Shown: positions 45,901 through 58,311, numbered from the stretch's first letter. The stretch: DNA of 64,000 bases from Timema cristinae (GCA_039000515.1 JBCFYV010001001.1:3368358-3432357), one strand, 5' to 3'. Numbers and translations: made by a program. Notes: generated from the letters alone by a model not told the origin.

Positions 45901-48047
45901 CTCTAAGGTAAAGAGAGGAAGGAAGGGTGGAGCTGAGGAAAGGGACAATGAGTGGGACTTGTGTTGTTCTCTAAGTTAAAGAGAGGAAGGAAGGGTGGAG
46001 CTGAGGAAAGGGACAATGAGTGGGACTTGTGTTGTTCTCTAAGTTAAAGAGAGGAAGGAGAGGTGGAGGTGAGGAAAGGGACAATGAGTGGGACTTGAGT
46101 TGTTCTCTAAGGTAAAGAGAGGAAGGAGAGGTGGAAGTGAGGAAAGGGACAATGAGTGGGACTTGTGTTGTTCTCTAAGGTACAGAGAGGAAGGATGGGT
46201 GGAGGTGAGGAAAGGGACAATGAGTGGGACTTGTGTTGTTCTCTAAGGTAAAGAGAGGAAGGAGAGGTGGAAGTGAGGAAAGGGACAATGAGTGGGACTT
46301 GTGTTGTTCTCTAAGGTAAAGAGAGGAAGGAGGGGTGGAGCTGAGGAAAGGGACAATGAGTGGGACTTGTGTTGTTCTCTAAGGTAAAGAGAGGAAGGAA
46401 GGGTGGAGGTGAGGAAAGGGATAATGAGTGGGACTTGTGTTGTTCTCTAAGGTAAAGAGAGGAAGGAAGGGTGGAGCTGAGGAAAGGGACAATGAGTGGG
46501 ACTTGTGTTGTTCTCTAAGGTAAAGGGAGGAAGGAAGGGTGGAGGTGAGGAAAGGGACAATGAGTGGGACTTGTGTTGTTCTCTAAGGTAAAGAGAGGAA
46601 GGAAGGGTGGAGGTGAGGAAAGGGACAATGAGTGGGACTTGTGTTGTTCTCTAAGGTAAAGGGAGGAAGGAAGGGTGGAGGTGAGGAAAGGGACAATGAG
46701 TGGGACTTGTGTTGTTCTCTAAGGTAAAGGGAGGAAGGAAGGGTGGAGCTGAGGAAAGGGACAATGAGTGGGACTTGTGTTGTTCTCTAAGGTAAAGGGA
46801 GGAAGGAAGGGTGGAGGTGAGGAAAGGGACAATGAGTGGGACTTGTGTTGTTCTCTAAGGTAAAGAGAGGAAGGAAGGGTGGAGGTGAGGAAAGGGACAA
46901 TGAGTGGGACTTGTGTTGTTCTCTAAGGTAAAGGGAGGAAGGAAGGGTGGAGCTGAGGAAAGGGACAATGAGTGGGACTTGTGTTGTTCTCTAAGGTAAA
47001 GGGAGGAAGGAAGGGTGGAGCTGAGGAAAGGGACAATGAGTGGGACTTGTGTTGTTCTCTAAGGTAAAGAGAGGAAGGAAGGGTGGAGGTGAGGAAAGGA
47101 CAATGAGTGGGACTTGTGTTGTTCTCTAAGGTAAAGAGAGGAAGGAAGGGTGGAGGTGAGGAAAGGGACAATGAGTGGGACTTGTGTTGTTCTCTAAGTT
47201 AAAGAGAGGAAGGAGAGGTGGAGGTGAGGAAAGGGACAATGAGTGGGACTTGTGTTGTTCTCTAAGGTAAAGGGAGGAAGGAAGGGTGGAGGTGAGGAAA
47301 GGGACAATGAGTGGGACTTGTGTTGTTCTCTAAGGTAAAGGGAGGAAGGAAGGGTGGAGCTGAGGAAAGGGACAATGAGTGGGACTTGTGTTGTTCTCTA
47401 AGGTAAAGGGAGGAAGGAAGGGTGGAGGTGAGGAAAGGGACAATGAGTGGGACTTGTGTTGTTCTCTAAGGTAAAGAGAGGAAGGAAGGGTGGAGGTGAG
47501 GAAAGGGACAATGAGTGGGACTTGTGTTGTTCTCTAAGGTAAAGAGAGGAAGGAAGGGTGGAGGTGAGGAAAGGGACAATGAGTGGACTTGTGTTGTTCT
47601 CTAAGGTAAAGGGAGGAAGGAAGGGTGGAGGTGAGGAAAGGGACAATGAGTGGGACTTGTGTTGTTCTCTAAGGTAAAGAGAGGAAGGAAGGGTGGAGCT
47701 GAGGAAAGGGACAATGAGTGGGACTTGTGTTGTTCTCTAAGGTAAAGAGAGGAAGGAAGGGTGGAGGTGAGGAAAGGGACAATGAGTGGGACTTGTGTTG
47801 TTCTCTAAGGTAAAGGGAGGAAGGAAGGGTGGAGCTGAGGAAAGGGACAATGAGTGGGACTTGTGTTGTTCTCTAAGGTACAGAGAGGAAGGAAGGGTGG
47901 AGGTGAGGAAAGGGACAATGAGTGGGACTTGTGTTGTTCTCTAAGGTAAAGGGAGGAAGGAAGGGTGGAGGTGAGGAAAGGGACAATGAGTGGGACTTGT
48001 TTGTTCTCTAAGGTAAAGAGAGGAAGGAGGGTGGAGCAGAGGAAAGT
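42937..48047. repeat. 68-bp minisatellite, about 75 copies (5.1 kb)
   Basis: The unit is gggtggaggtgaggaaaggg, acaatgagtgggacttgtgt, tgttctctaaggtaaagaga, ggaaggaa (68 bp). Copies differ only at a few fixed positions: ggtgagg/gctgagg, aaggta/aagtta, taaaga/tacaga/taaagg, ggaaggg/ggagagg/ggatggg. Indels are rare. A variant ggacttgagt occurs only at 45751 and 46091, exactly 340 bp (5 units) apart, within a duplicated five-unit block. The taaaggga variant appears only after about 46520. The plus strand is purine-rich. Minus-strand 60-82-codon frames rich in S and P are repeat translations. Confidence 0.97.
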
Positions 48048-50026
48048 TGATTAACAATCTTGAAGACATCCCAGTTGCATAGATTAAGCTCGACCGTGTT
48101 GCTACGTAGTGTCACATTCTAGAACTATAGTTTAACATTGCTCTAATGAAGGAATAGCAAGGGATAACTATTTGCATTTAGAGTATGCAGAGAAAGAATT
48201 GAAAAATCCCTAAAATAATGGTTGTGATGTTTTTCTAAACTAATATTCAAAGTGGAAAAAAACTATTTTTAACATTTTTAAAATATAATTTTAAATTTTA
48301 ATTCAAAATATATGAAAATAAAACAAAGTAGACGAAAAAGATTTTTTTTGGCGGGGTACGCTTGAAGCATTAGTAATATTAAAAAAAATTAAACTAAGCA
48401 AAATAAAAAATTAAATATAATTTTTGGCTTAAGGCCCTTGGTCCTATTGCGTACAAGTCTAAAAGCTATTTTGTGGGATGGAAGGTGGGAGGGTGAGAGG
48501 CGTGGTGTGGTATCCTTCCGCGCCAACAAGAACAGATGGATCATGAAAACCGTAGGTGGCGCAAGCTACCGGGCAGATCTTGCTGACAAGTCAAACGTTT
48601 AGAAATATCAGTTTTCTTGAGAACAAGTGAACTTTATATGTTCATATTTTCAACACCCCCTCTAAGATAATGTATCGATGTTTATTAATTGTTACATTTT
48701 CTTATTTTTTGTTATGCAGCCGGCAGTTTTCTATTGAAAAATGTCAATTCTATCGATATTTGATCACTGTTAAAATTATAGAGAAGGTGTGTATATAAAA
48801 AGTATAACTTAATCAACATGCTTCTATTCTTGAACAAACCGTTTCCAAAAAGAAAATTGCAGAACAATAAAAATTCTTGAACGGAACCGTTTGTTCCCAC
48901 GGCTCGGCATTTCCACGCCAAATGAAAAGGGCCAATTGCCTTAAGTATACTAAGGCCGCACAAATTCTGAACATAGTGCTACGTGAACAAGATTTTAACT
49001 AGGAAAATTAGTACAAATTTATATTGTTTTAACTCATAGAGAAGATAATCTGTATAAAATATATTTTTTTTTTTTTGAAATCACATTTTTATGAATTGAT
49101 TGTTTTATACAACATAGTATAATGTTAAGTTTTCCTCGTTTATTTTTTACTTTCTCCTTAAGGGTACTCCCTACTTGAAGGGAAACATTCTCATAATTAT
49201 GTATTTATTATAGTAATGTCAGTTCTGAAATTTTCAAACAACTAAAACCACCCTCAATAAATTTAGAATGGTATATTGTGACCCTTAAACTGCGCAATTT
49301 TTTTTATGGTAGTTACAGTTCGGAAGCTTCAAAACCCCTAAAACAATCCTCAATTATCTTAAAATGTTCTGCTGTGACTCTCACACTGCTGAAAATATAT
49401 GAAGTAGAGCTAAAACTATGATTTCTGAATATGTGTTGATTGTATAGTATTACAACTTTTTACTTTAAAAATGTGTCCCTAACATTCCTATTTGGGTAAA
49501 AATACAGAAATATATGCAAGGCCACTTACATTATTTAAATCCCTACTCCTAATTACCATAAAATGTCCTTGGTTGTACACCCCCTCCTCTTGATGAGTTC
49601 ATCAAATTTGGGACATGACGTGTCCCTGTAAGATAGGATTGTTCATCATGACCAACACTTTGAACTTCGCACGTGGGACTCTTTGTTCCGTGGTAACACT
49701 TTCTTTTGAGGTTAAAGTGTTTGTTGAACTTTTCTTGTGGAGTCATTGAGTCATTATTGAGTCATTATGACAAAGGATCTGTTTCATAAAGTTTTCTCTT
49801 CCAGACCATTTGGCGGTTCGTATATTCATACGTCCAGTCGTGTAATTTGCTACTGTCTCCAATACCTGTAAAATAATGAGACTAATGTAGAAGTGTGTTG
49901 CCAATGTTGACCAATCATAAAATTATTTCTTTCTCCATGCTCTCGAATATTGTTCAGTCCGTGTCCAAGTTCACTGGGGACCTTCAAATGTTTTCCTGTC
50001 GCCACATTAACTGACTGTTTTTTTTT
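48048..50026. other. 2-kb stretch without recognised gene
   Basis: The two blocks near 48830 (ttcttgaacaaaccgtttcc) and 48876 (ttcttgaacggaaccgtttg) are a local duplication. Minus frames of 83 (48712-48963), 65 (49549-49746) and 60 codons show no domain. Confidence 0.4.
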
Positions 50027-50510
50027 ACCCATCCCGTATTACTACCCATCCGGGCCACACGCATTTAATTACACTAATATCCAGCACTTTAGCTCAGTTG
50101 GTAGCGTGTCTACCTACTGAGCTAAGGGTCATGAGTTCAATTATTGGCATGGCCAAAAAAAATGTATCATTATTGAAACGTGTTTTTCCTTTCACAGTGG
50201 TCAATTAACGACCGGGGGGCTGGGTGTTGTGTCTATTATATAATTATTTTTTAAGTCATGTGCTGCTGATATAATCAGTCTATTAAGAAAGTGCACGACA
50301 ATCACTTCAAATTTAAAAAAAAAAAAATTAGATTGAGAAAGGAAGATTGTATCTAGAAGAAACGTACCCACATTTGTGTGGAGGGAGAGTGGAAAACTGT
50401 TCAGTAAAAAAAACATTCCCAATATGCCCAACCGTGCTTCAAACGTCGACCTACCCGTGACCTGCAAATTAGAATCGATGAACTTGCGCTAAGACCACGT
50501 GTTCACCAGC
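50027..50510 (-). mobile_element. SINE family B, old copy split by another element (B16)
   Basis: The reversed 3' module (ccgtattactacccatccgg) and following tail lie at 50027-50090. The body (catttgtgtggagggagagt), B-box complement region and head (agaccacgtgttcaccagcg) lie at 50328-50510. Confidence 0.75.
50091..50327 (+). mobile_element. tRNA-headed, A-tailed insertion (putative fourth SINE family)
   Basis: It opens with a sequence close to a tRNA. A-box tagctcagttggtagcg starts near 50101, a putative anticodon arm follows, and a B-box-like gagttcaattatt lies near 50133. An unrelated body of about 170 bp ends in an A-run (50315-50327). It interrupts an old family B SINE and lacks the acccgaacgggt module. 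An isolated tRNA pseudogene plus other sequence is the alternative. No clean TSD was found. Confidence 0.5.
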
Positions 50511-51295
50511 GTGGGTAAGGCATGTATAAATTGTGTTGTTTTTTAACCTTAGCCACACAAAGGGCAACTTTACACGAGGCGTGCATAGTAATACTATTTG
50601 TGTGTGATGCATTAAATACATTTTTATGTCGAGGTTTTAAAATCAACACACTTTTTCTGAAAAAACTCTTTCGACTTTGAAGTCACATCTTTGTGTTTGG
50701 TATTTAATGCAGTTTCAAATTCGAGGGCTTCATCGCAACGTTAGAGAAAAAGTCTCTACAAATAACATTGAGGTTTTTGTGTACCATCTTTACCATCATC
50801 ATCCATGATAATAAATCCAACTTGAATATAATAGGGATCATTTTTACGAGTAAAGCAAGTGTGACCTATTTTAGATAATGATGTGGTTGTTTTTTCTTCG
50901 GTTTTCATTGGTCCCACCAGCTAATCCCCTAAGTCGTAAGAGTCATAAAACAATTTGATGCTCTGTATTTGAATTGAATGATTGTTATTTTATTGTTATT
51001 ATATTTTTGAACTGTTCGCAACTTGACATGGAGCTTTTAAATTGTTTTAACTTGTAATAAAAAAAATTGTCTTGGTTGCTGTTCACGGACCAGCTCCCAC
51101 CAGCTCGTGGAGCACCATTTTAGTAACACTGATTCTCAACACACGTTTCCCAAGTCACTTGAAATAGAGAGATAATTCCTATTCACTATGGGAGTGCGAA
51201 GCTTCGAAATGTCCAAGTTGAGGTCGTGGGTATAGTCACATTCTCTTCGACTGAGACACCCACAATAACCTTAGGTACCGGTTAAAACCAGATAA
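50511..51295. other. Unassigned stretch
   Basis: No gene was recognised. gcgaagcttcgaaatg lies near 51196. Confidence 0.4.
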
Positions 51296-51630
51296 AAACG
51301 ATCGCAACCATAAAAATGTCCATTTTTAAAAGTAGAGGCGCTGCCGTGAAGTTGCCCCCTCCCACCAATGTAAACATGCCATTTGGGGGCCTATAAAAAC
51401 GGCACGGACAAAATATTTTGCTGAACAATTCGATACGAACAAAGAATAAACGATTGCAATCATAAAAATGTCAATTTTAAAAAGTGGGGGGCTATCCCAG
51501 ACACCCCCCTCCTCAATGTAAACCTCTAATTTTTGGGCTTATCAAAACGGCACAGACAAAAAAATTCGCGGAACAATACGGTACAAACGAGAAACAAACG
51601 ATTGCAATCATAAAAAAACATGATTTTTTT
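51296..51630. repeat. About 150-bp tandem repeat, 2.3 copies
   Basis: aaacgatcgcaaccataaaa, aatgtccattttt at about 51296 recurs as aaacgattgcaatcataaaa at 51448 and 51597. The cggcac(g/a)gacaaa...gaacaat(t/a)cg blocks recur with the same spacing. The frame 51484-51693 is a by-product. Confidence 0.85.
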
Positions 51631-51690
51631 AAAGTGGTTCGAAGCGGAGTCGAGTCGAATATGGGAAATATTCCGGTAGCCAAATCGAAG

Positions 51691-51942
51691 TAATAATATT
51701 AGCACCGCGTCTTACTACCCGTTCGGGTTATACGCTTTAAGTACTAATTACGCTAATGGATTAGGAGTTGGGAAGGTTGAATTAGAGGAAGTGTACCCAC
51801 ATTTGCGTGGAGGGAGAGTGGAAAACCATTTAAGAAAAACACCCCCAGTTCACCCGAGTGAGATTCGAACCTCGATCTCCCCGTCCTCAGCAGTCGAGCT
51901 CAACACGACTAGCGCGTTAGCCAACTTCACCACCGAGCCACC
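51691..51942 (-). mobile_element. SINE family B, young full length (B17)
   Basis: The (ATT)n tail complement, 3' module (agcaccgcgtcttactaccc, then gttcgggttatacgc), body, B-box complement (gattcgaacctcgatctcc) and head are present. The 15-bp TSD gtagccaaatcgaag is at 51676-51690 and 51943-51957. Confidence 0.93.
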
Positions 51943-51957
51943 GTAGCCAAATCGAAG

Positions 51958-54570
51958 TTCGAATGTGTTTCTATTTAATTTTGAGTCAAAATATTATGTT
52001 GACATTGAGTAGGCCTATATTTATCTAACATCAAACTAAATATTAAATTTATTTTATCTTAACACTAATATTTGTTACTTATTGCCAACCTATAAATGTT
52101 ATATTCATTTTATCTTTGTATTAAAAACATGTGTACAGCCTGAGTGAGTAGTTTAAAAAAACATGCATTTTCTTTGTTTTCATTGGATTTTCCCTGGACG
52201 GTGTTTTACCAACCTTTCACACACAAGATACGAGTTAACAAAACACAAGAGTTAACGGACGTTCGAGAACAAGAACAACGTTATAGAAAAATACGATTTT
52301 AAGTTAATTCGGCGGGTGTGTTTATTGGTTTGAGAAGTCTAGTGTTACAAAATTTTAGTTTTTCTGTTTTACAAATCAACAAGGAAACTTTTGATTTTAT
52401 AAATCCATTTAAATTTTGTCATGTGAATTAGTAAAAAAAAAAGTTTTGATTTTGAAAGCGCCTATAGCCATCTAGAAAATAATACGACCTTGATGATAAT
52501 AATTTTACTCATAAATTAATTCTTCATGTAATCTGTATAAAAAAAGCAATTTTTTGTAGATTTTATTTAATTTTATTTTTAGTAAAATACCTAAGATTGT
52601 ATCTTAATTAACAGCAATTTTAGTTTATAAGTACTCACTATTTGCGTACTTTTTAAAGAATAATTCAAGGAATGACAAGTTCCTCGCTTATTTGCTTAAC
52701 TATCTCTCAAGTCTGCCACTAGCCTCACATTAACAGGAATTCGAATTGAACTTACTGATTCATATTGTAAAACAACTGAAATTGCTGCGTGTGGGAATTT
52801 TAGAATCATAAAAAAATATTTTCAATATTTAACAAACACCTCAAAGGTTTAATTAAACACACTGAAAATAAAATAACTTTCATTATTTATTTTAATCTAT
52901 ACTTTCAACAGGAATAAATCCATCTTCAGTTGGTACCAATTAATGTTTGTGATCAAGGGGGTCAGAGGTTTAATATTATGGCCATCTTGAAATTCAAAAT
53001 TTTCCAAGCTCCACCAAGAAAATAAAGTAAACTTGTTCTAAAACTCAAAAATATTTTAAAAAATGCTAGAGGTAATTTCAGTTCAATTTTATTTGATTTA
53101 AAATAATAAGCGTAACATAATCACTAAACTTCGAATAATAGACGATGCTTCAATTAGCTGTCGAAGCCAAACACGGGTTCAAATTGAATACGAAGTACAC
53201 CAAGATTCGTTTCAGCTTCGAATTTTTTGAAGGTTCGCTTACCCCTAGTAGGGAGGGCAACTTCATGGACGTAATACACTCCGTGACATATTTTAACATA
53301 ATATAATCATTCTTATAACAGCTACTAAACAGTACTTTAACAACAAATATTGACTAAATGACACCTATAGCTAGCAGAGATAGATTCAGATATGTCAGCA
53401 TAAAATAATATATTGAGATTTTTTTAAATCCTTTTATTTTACCTCTATGCACTTAATAGGTCATTTAAAAAGTAGTGTCAGGTGACATCAACAAAAACTT
53501 TATTTTCAGCTTCAATTTTTCTTCGCGTGTGTCAGGCTTCGCTTCGACTTGGCTTTGCTTTGCATCTAAACAGTGAACTTGGCACAACGCTATTATTCCT
53601 ATAATTGTCTTTAATTAATCTAAGCTAGAAAATCATCAAACGATATCCCTATTCCCCAAACTACTAACATATCAATAATTCACCCATTGGAATACCACGC
53701 TGGTCTGATTATTAACACCCTATAGCAAGCTTACAACATGGCGGCACAATAATACCATAAGGGTAAACTTACAACAATATTCACTAAATATTTGCAATTT
53801 TACTTTATTTTAATTTTTATTTCCTTTAGGCTCCAAGAACCTTACTCCACAAACTTCCCTCACAAGAGCTAACATCTCGACTACACCTATTATTACTACT
53901 AGTATGTAAAACACTTTGTTAGATTATAATATTATTTATTTAAAAATAACTGTATTTAAATAAAATGCAGGCTACTACAGTGTCTTTGTATTATAAAAAG
54001 ACACATTATTAATTTTGTATTTTACCAAATCGATACTTATTTATCTTCAATTTTATTTGTAAGGTGTTGGCGGCAATGGTGGCCCACTTAAGGATTTGAT
54101 AATTGTTCTACAGTTAGAATTATATATCTTTGCTCAAATTAACCCTGGAAAATTAAGAATTAAGGAATGAAGTTTGAAAATATTGAAGACTTTATAAGCC
54201 ACAAAGAAAAACTTAAAATGTAAAATGTGGACATTGAACATTCAGAATCCCCTGGTCCAAAATTGACCCAGACAAATAAATATTTAGTAGAAATAAAAAG
54301 TTTTAAGATGTTTTGAAACAGAATGCGAGTTAAGTTAAGTATTTTACCAGTTTTTTTTATAAAAAAACTTGTTTTGGGCAAACATAAACAAAATATTGCT
54401 CCAGTAGATCTGTTTAGTCTAATTTTCTAAATTTAGTAAGATCAACCTTACTGGTCTTGATTATTTTTCATGAATATTGGGGCATTAAACCAGGACTTTG
54501 TAAATAAAGAGAAAAAGTTCTGTCAAATGCCACAATGCTGATAACTAAGATCTTAAATAACTTTTTTTCT
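51958..54570. other. 2.6-kb AT-rich stretch, with TTCGAA-rich patches
   Basis: Patches rich in cttcgaa/gcttcg occur at 53150-53260 and 53510-53580, like those at 51640-51970. The complement of 53220-53258 begins actaggggtaagcgaacctt and could be a transposon end. No protein domain was seen. The minus frame 54160-54381 is unrecognised. Confidence 0.4.
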
Positions 54571-54780
54571 AGCACCGTGTATTACTAGCCGTTCGGGCTA
54601 TACGCCTATATACTAATTACAATAATATGTAAGGAAGGTTTAGTTTAGAGGATATGCACCCGCAATTGAGTTTTAGGAGAGCAATGCACCCAACTGGAAT
54701 CGAACTCTGATATCCCTGTGTTCGACAGTCTAGTCTAGAACGAGAGTAGCGCGTTAGACCAAGCAGCCCCCGAAGCAGGT
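54571..54780 (-). mobile_element. SINE family B, old subfamily (B18)
   Basis: Reverse 3' module (agcaccgtgtattactagcc), shortened body, B-box complement (ggaatcgaactctgatatcc) and head complement (gcgttagaccaagcagcccc) are present. An internal deletion removed the ggaaaaccattta block. Confidence 0.8.
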
Positions 54781-55851
54781 TAAAGAACTGATGATATTAT
54801 CCTAGTGTAGAAAATCAAAATAAACATACTACCTACTGAAGCACTATTTGATTAATTTTGGGCATCTTCTTACAGTTCACTTTACATTCCCCACTAAAGT
54901 TTATTTGGGGCTATAGACCCACACACTAAGAGGCAAATTGAACCAGATTGTCTGCACTGGCGCCATGAAATGATGACTAATAACGGTAATTAGTTGAAAT
55001 ACTAATTTGAAATTGTTGGTAAAAATCTGTCTGTGTGCATAACCAAGTGTAACATCCGTTATCTTGGTTTGATTGTGTTATCTTTGAGTTGGGTGTCACG
55101 TGGTCAGTCTGATGATGGTCATAGGTCGAACTACGGGTACTCCGGGTTTCCCTATTCTACCTAGAATGGATGTGAAGTACAATATTCTTAGGATGGGAAA
55201 TCACAAACTTGTGTTACTGTTAACATTGATCACATTTTACTATTATATTATTATTATTATTTTATAGCTATTGATGATATCTATCAAAAGAGACATTTGA
55301 AGTTAACATGAATTGATGTATGAATACGTCAAAGTAGATCTAGTAGCTTTTCCAGCTATCAGAAAAGGTTCTTCCTATGAGAATTGGACTGTAATTTCAT
55401 TTTTATAAATATACCTATCAGTATACATTAATTGATAGTTAATGTTGTAACCCCCCTCTGAGTCCTTTTAATTACGACCATTAAATAATATAAAAGGGAG
55501 TGGGTAAAATCTAAGGAACAAGTGACAAGGGAAATTACTAGTGATATTTTAAAGCAACAATATGAACGGTTTATTCAAAACAATAACAATGGAGTAGAAA
55601 ACTTTACAAGGTCTCATTATATCAAAATGAGTTACGTTGAAAATCAAACTAATAGACAATATCTTTATATCTCTAAAGTTGCGCAGATATTTACAAGAAA
55701 GCTATAAATTTGTAATATATTCAATATTCTGATGGTTCAGTCTTTAGGAGACAGAACAACATTACGGGTTGAATTTAATACAATAGATTAATAATAATAT
55801 CACCCGTCAGGATGATACACAACTTCTATATAAGGGCCTAATGGGCACCTT
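54781..55851. other. AT-rich stretch with one dispersed repeat
   Basis: 55215-55345 (gttactgttaacattgatca, then ttgatgatatctatcaaa) matches 27758-27900. The frame 55522-55707 is unrecognised. Bases 55837-55851 form the left TSD of the next SINE. Confidence 0.5.
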
Positions 55852-56126
55852 ATTATTATTATTATTATTAGCACCGCGTCTTACTACCGTTCGGTTATAC
55901 GCACTTACGCTAATGTGTAATGGTAGGGTGATTGTGAGATGAATGAAGGACTACAGTTTAACGTGGAATCCGAACACGGTGGAGACCTGGCATTCCTCAC
56001 ATTCACAAGATGTCTTGTCAGAGGTGAAGGAAGGGTTTGGTAATCAGATAAATTTTTGCCGAGACCGAGGATTGAACCCGGCCGCCAGCATAGAAGTCTG
56101 ACACCTTACCCTAGACCACCAGGTCA
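55852..56126 (-). mobile_element. SINE family A, full length (A7)
   Basis: (ATT)n tail complement, 3' module, body, B-box complement (ggattgaacccggcc) and head (ccctagaccaccaggtca) are present. The 15-bp TSD cctaatgggcacctt is at 55837-55851 and 56127-56141. Despite the perfect TSD it lacks single bases in several runs (cccg to ccg, ggg to gg, aaa to a, cc to c), which suggests sequencing error rather than age. Confidence 0.93.
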
Positions 56127-56141
56127 CCTAATGGGCACCTT

Positions 56142-56867
56142 GAAACTGTTACAAAAAGTGTCTTTATATACAAAGAACAAGGCTTCAATTACGTTAACGT
56201 TACCAGAAAATCTTATATAGAGAATTTACATAACGCGAGAGTTTGGCTAACAGACTTTAGTCAAACTCCCCGGGACTATCAGATCCGACTCAGAATTAGG
56301 AAACTAAACAGTACTTCCTTTAATAAACAATAATGTAAATGTCCTATTCAGAACAAACTTAGAAAAAAGATTATTAAATATACAAAAGTTAATTAAATTA
56401 ATAATAATACAAAAATAATAATGAAGGTTACTTTACTTTACGATTTTTCTATATGCAAATAAAATTAAGAAATCTCACCTCGATGTTTACAAAATAGAAA
56501 TACTATTATCCACAATTTCAAACCCTTTACATTTAACTCGTTCAATTTCAAAACAATTAATAATTGTGGCTACCTAAATGATTGAACTCTCCAAAAGACT
56601 CTAGCGCCCAAGTGGCGACATACAAAATATAGTCTCATTTTATATTGAATGATCAGGTAAAGAAATAGTTAGATTCAGAAAAAAGAATTTTAATTTTTAT
56701 TAAAAAATATGACTAAAAGTTGAAAATAAATCAGAGTCCAATAAACGAATCGCCATAGTTACGATTCCGATACAATACAAATGTTTATCCTGCCATTGTC
56801 CAGGTCCAAGACAATGATCCTTCGTCGGTCGTAGTTACCCTATAGTCATGTTGGCATACATGCACAG
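56142..56867. other. AT-rich stretch
   Basis: No gene or repeat family was recognised. Confidence 0.4.
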
Positions 56868-57127
56868 CCTATTATATAGTGGGGTTTCGTCGCAATATAA
56901 AGAAGGTGGGAGAACTGAACACACGCTTGGTGACGTCAATGGTGGCTTCAAAAAGTCACGTACACATCTTGTTGATATGGCTCCATCAGATTTCCAGCCT
57001 ATTTCTTCAATCATCTGATGTTTTGAAAGGAGTTCATCTTTCTACCATCAGAGGGCAGGTGAATAGTTATTCTCTAGTCGTGTTCAATGTTGGATGGCCA
57101 TTACACGTTAGCAGAATCGGAGTGTGA
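56868..57127 (+). pseudogene. Mariner-like transposase C-terminal remnant
   Basis: One plus frame reads V-D-M-A-P-S-D-F, fitting the D-x-A-P-S-D-x block around the last catalytic aspartate of mariner transposases. In the adjacent frame (56879-57127) L-F-L-Q-S-S-D-V-L-K-G-V-H-L-S-T fits the downstream L-F-x-x-L-K-x-x-L-x-G-x-x-F pattern. A frameshift therefore falls within about 20 codons. Only some 60 residues remain of a protein normally near 345 residues. No TIRs were found. The match is by motif only and could be coincidental. Confidence 0.4.
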
Positions 57128-57686
57128 GGACACGTCTTGTAGGAACATCGTAGCTCACTCGGCCCACCCGTCAATTTAGGATGCTAGATGAAGGCCAGCC
57201 TTGGTGGTTACTAGTGTTAGAAGATTCAATTGGTAAGTACATGAACAGTTTTATTATATTGAATTGGATTATATAGTGAAAATATATTGTTCGGCAATGT
57301 TTTATTATTTCGTACTAACCTACGCGAACTACAATAGAGAAGATTACCATTGTAGGGATCCTATTAGTGTCGGTATAATTGGAGCGGGTAGTATGATTTA
57401 TTGAGAGTTATGCATTAATGTCAGCATGGGGCGGGTCCTATTGTAACACAATGTAATATAATGTTAAAATGTGTTTACTTACCGTATTTCTTCGATTATA
57501 AGACAAGTTTTATTCCATTTAAATGTCTCTAAAAACGGGGAGCGACTTAAAATCGATGACTTCTTAGAATTGCAGTTAGTTCTCAACTCATTCTCTCAAT
57601 GGTTCTGAAGACGATATATTATGGAATACTAAGAATGACTCAAAAGAATCAGACTTTGAATATGAAGTTGACTATCTTTTTTTTTT
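57128..57686. other. Unassigned stretch
   Basis: accgtatttcttcgattata, agacaag at 57481-57507 resembles a transposon terminus seen in many animal genomes, but no inverted partner was found. Otherwise nothing was recognised. Confidence 0.35.
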
Positions 57687-57937
57687 AACACCGCGTCTTA
57701 CTGCCCGTTCCGGCTATACGCTTATGTAGGCTTACTAATTAAGATAATGGTTTTAAGGATTATGAAGGTTATATTTAGAGTAAAGTGTACTCGCATTTGT
57801 GTGGAGGGATAATGGAAAACCATTTCGGAAAAAACAACCTCAGTACATCCAACTGAGATTCGAACCTCGATCTCACCGTCATGGGCAGTCTAGTCTATTG
57901 CTAGAATAGCGTGTTCAGACCATGCGGCCACTGAAGA
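57687..57937 (-). mobile_element. SINE family B, old subfamily (B19)
   Basis: A T-run precedes the reverse 3' module (aacaccgcgtcttactgccc). Body (gcatttgtgtggagggataa), B-box complement (gattcgaacctcgatctcac) and head complement (gaccatgcggccactgaaga) follow. Confidence 0.85.
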
Positions 57938-58311
57938 GTGATTGATATTGATTCAGTGCAGTATCCGGTTGTAATAGAATATTTCTAGGCAGTTTCATAG
58001 TAAATTAGTACCCCAAGCGGCGCTACTAAAACTGGACACCTACCTAAACAGAATGGAATGGCATTTCCTTGCGAGACGTGCCATTCCTCGAGTTTAGTAG
58101 GTGTCGCATGATTAGTGTCGCCCACTGAGCTATAAATTGACTAGAAACGCCCTTAAACCTAATGAAAGTTTAGGCCCATCCTCCCTAAAACCGAATGAAG
58201 TACGTTTCATAGTCCATCTTAGTCGCGCTTCTCACTAAATTTTAGTATCGGTCCGACCTAAACCTTAGCAGCGCCGCGAGCACACTAAATCGACACTATT
58301 CAACTTTAAAG
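57938..58311. other. Sequence upstream of the HARBI1-like exon
   Basis: The blocks gtgccattcctcgagttt and aatggaatggcatttcc form an imperfect inverted pair near 58050-58105. No clear TATA box was seen. If the exon belongs to a gene, this is its 5' flank or 5'-UTR. Confidence 0.35.

Noticed and set aside
43185..47646. Proline/serine-rich 60-82-codon minus-strand frames
   Set aside because: Translations of the 68-bp minisatellite, broken wherever the unit count shifts frame.
42937..48047. CRISPR array
   Set aside because: Units are contiguous with no unique spacers, and the window is eukaryotic.
48712..48963. 83-codon minus frame as a small protein
   Set aside because: No recognisable motif; it contains a local duplication of non-coding type.
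50091..50157. Intact tRNA gene
   Set aside because: The A-box is good, but the acceptor and T stems pair poorly and the sequence runs into an A-tailed body.
57481..57507. Transposon terminus accgtatttcttcgattata
   Set aside because: No inverted partner or TSD was found in the window, so it is left as a note only.
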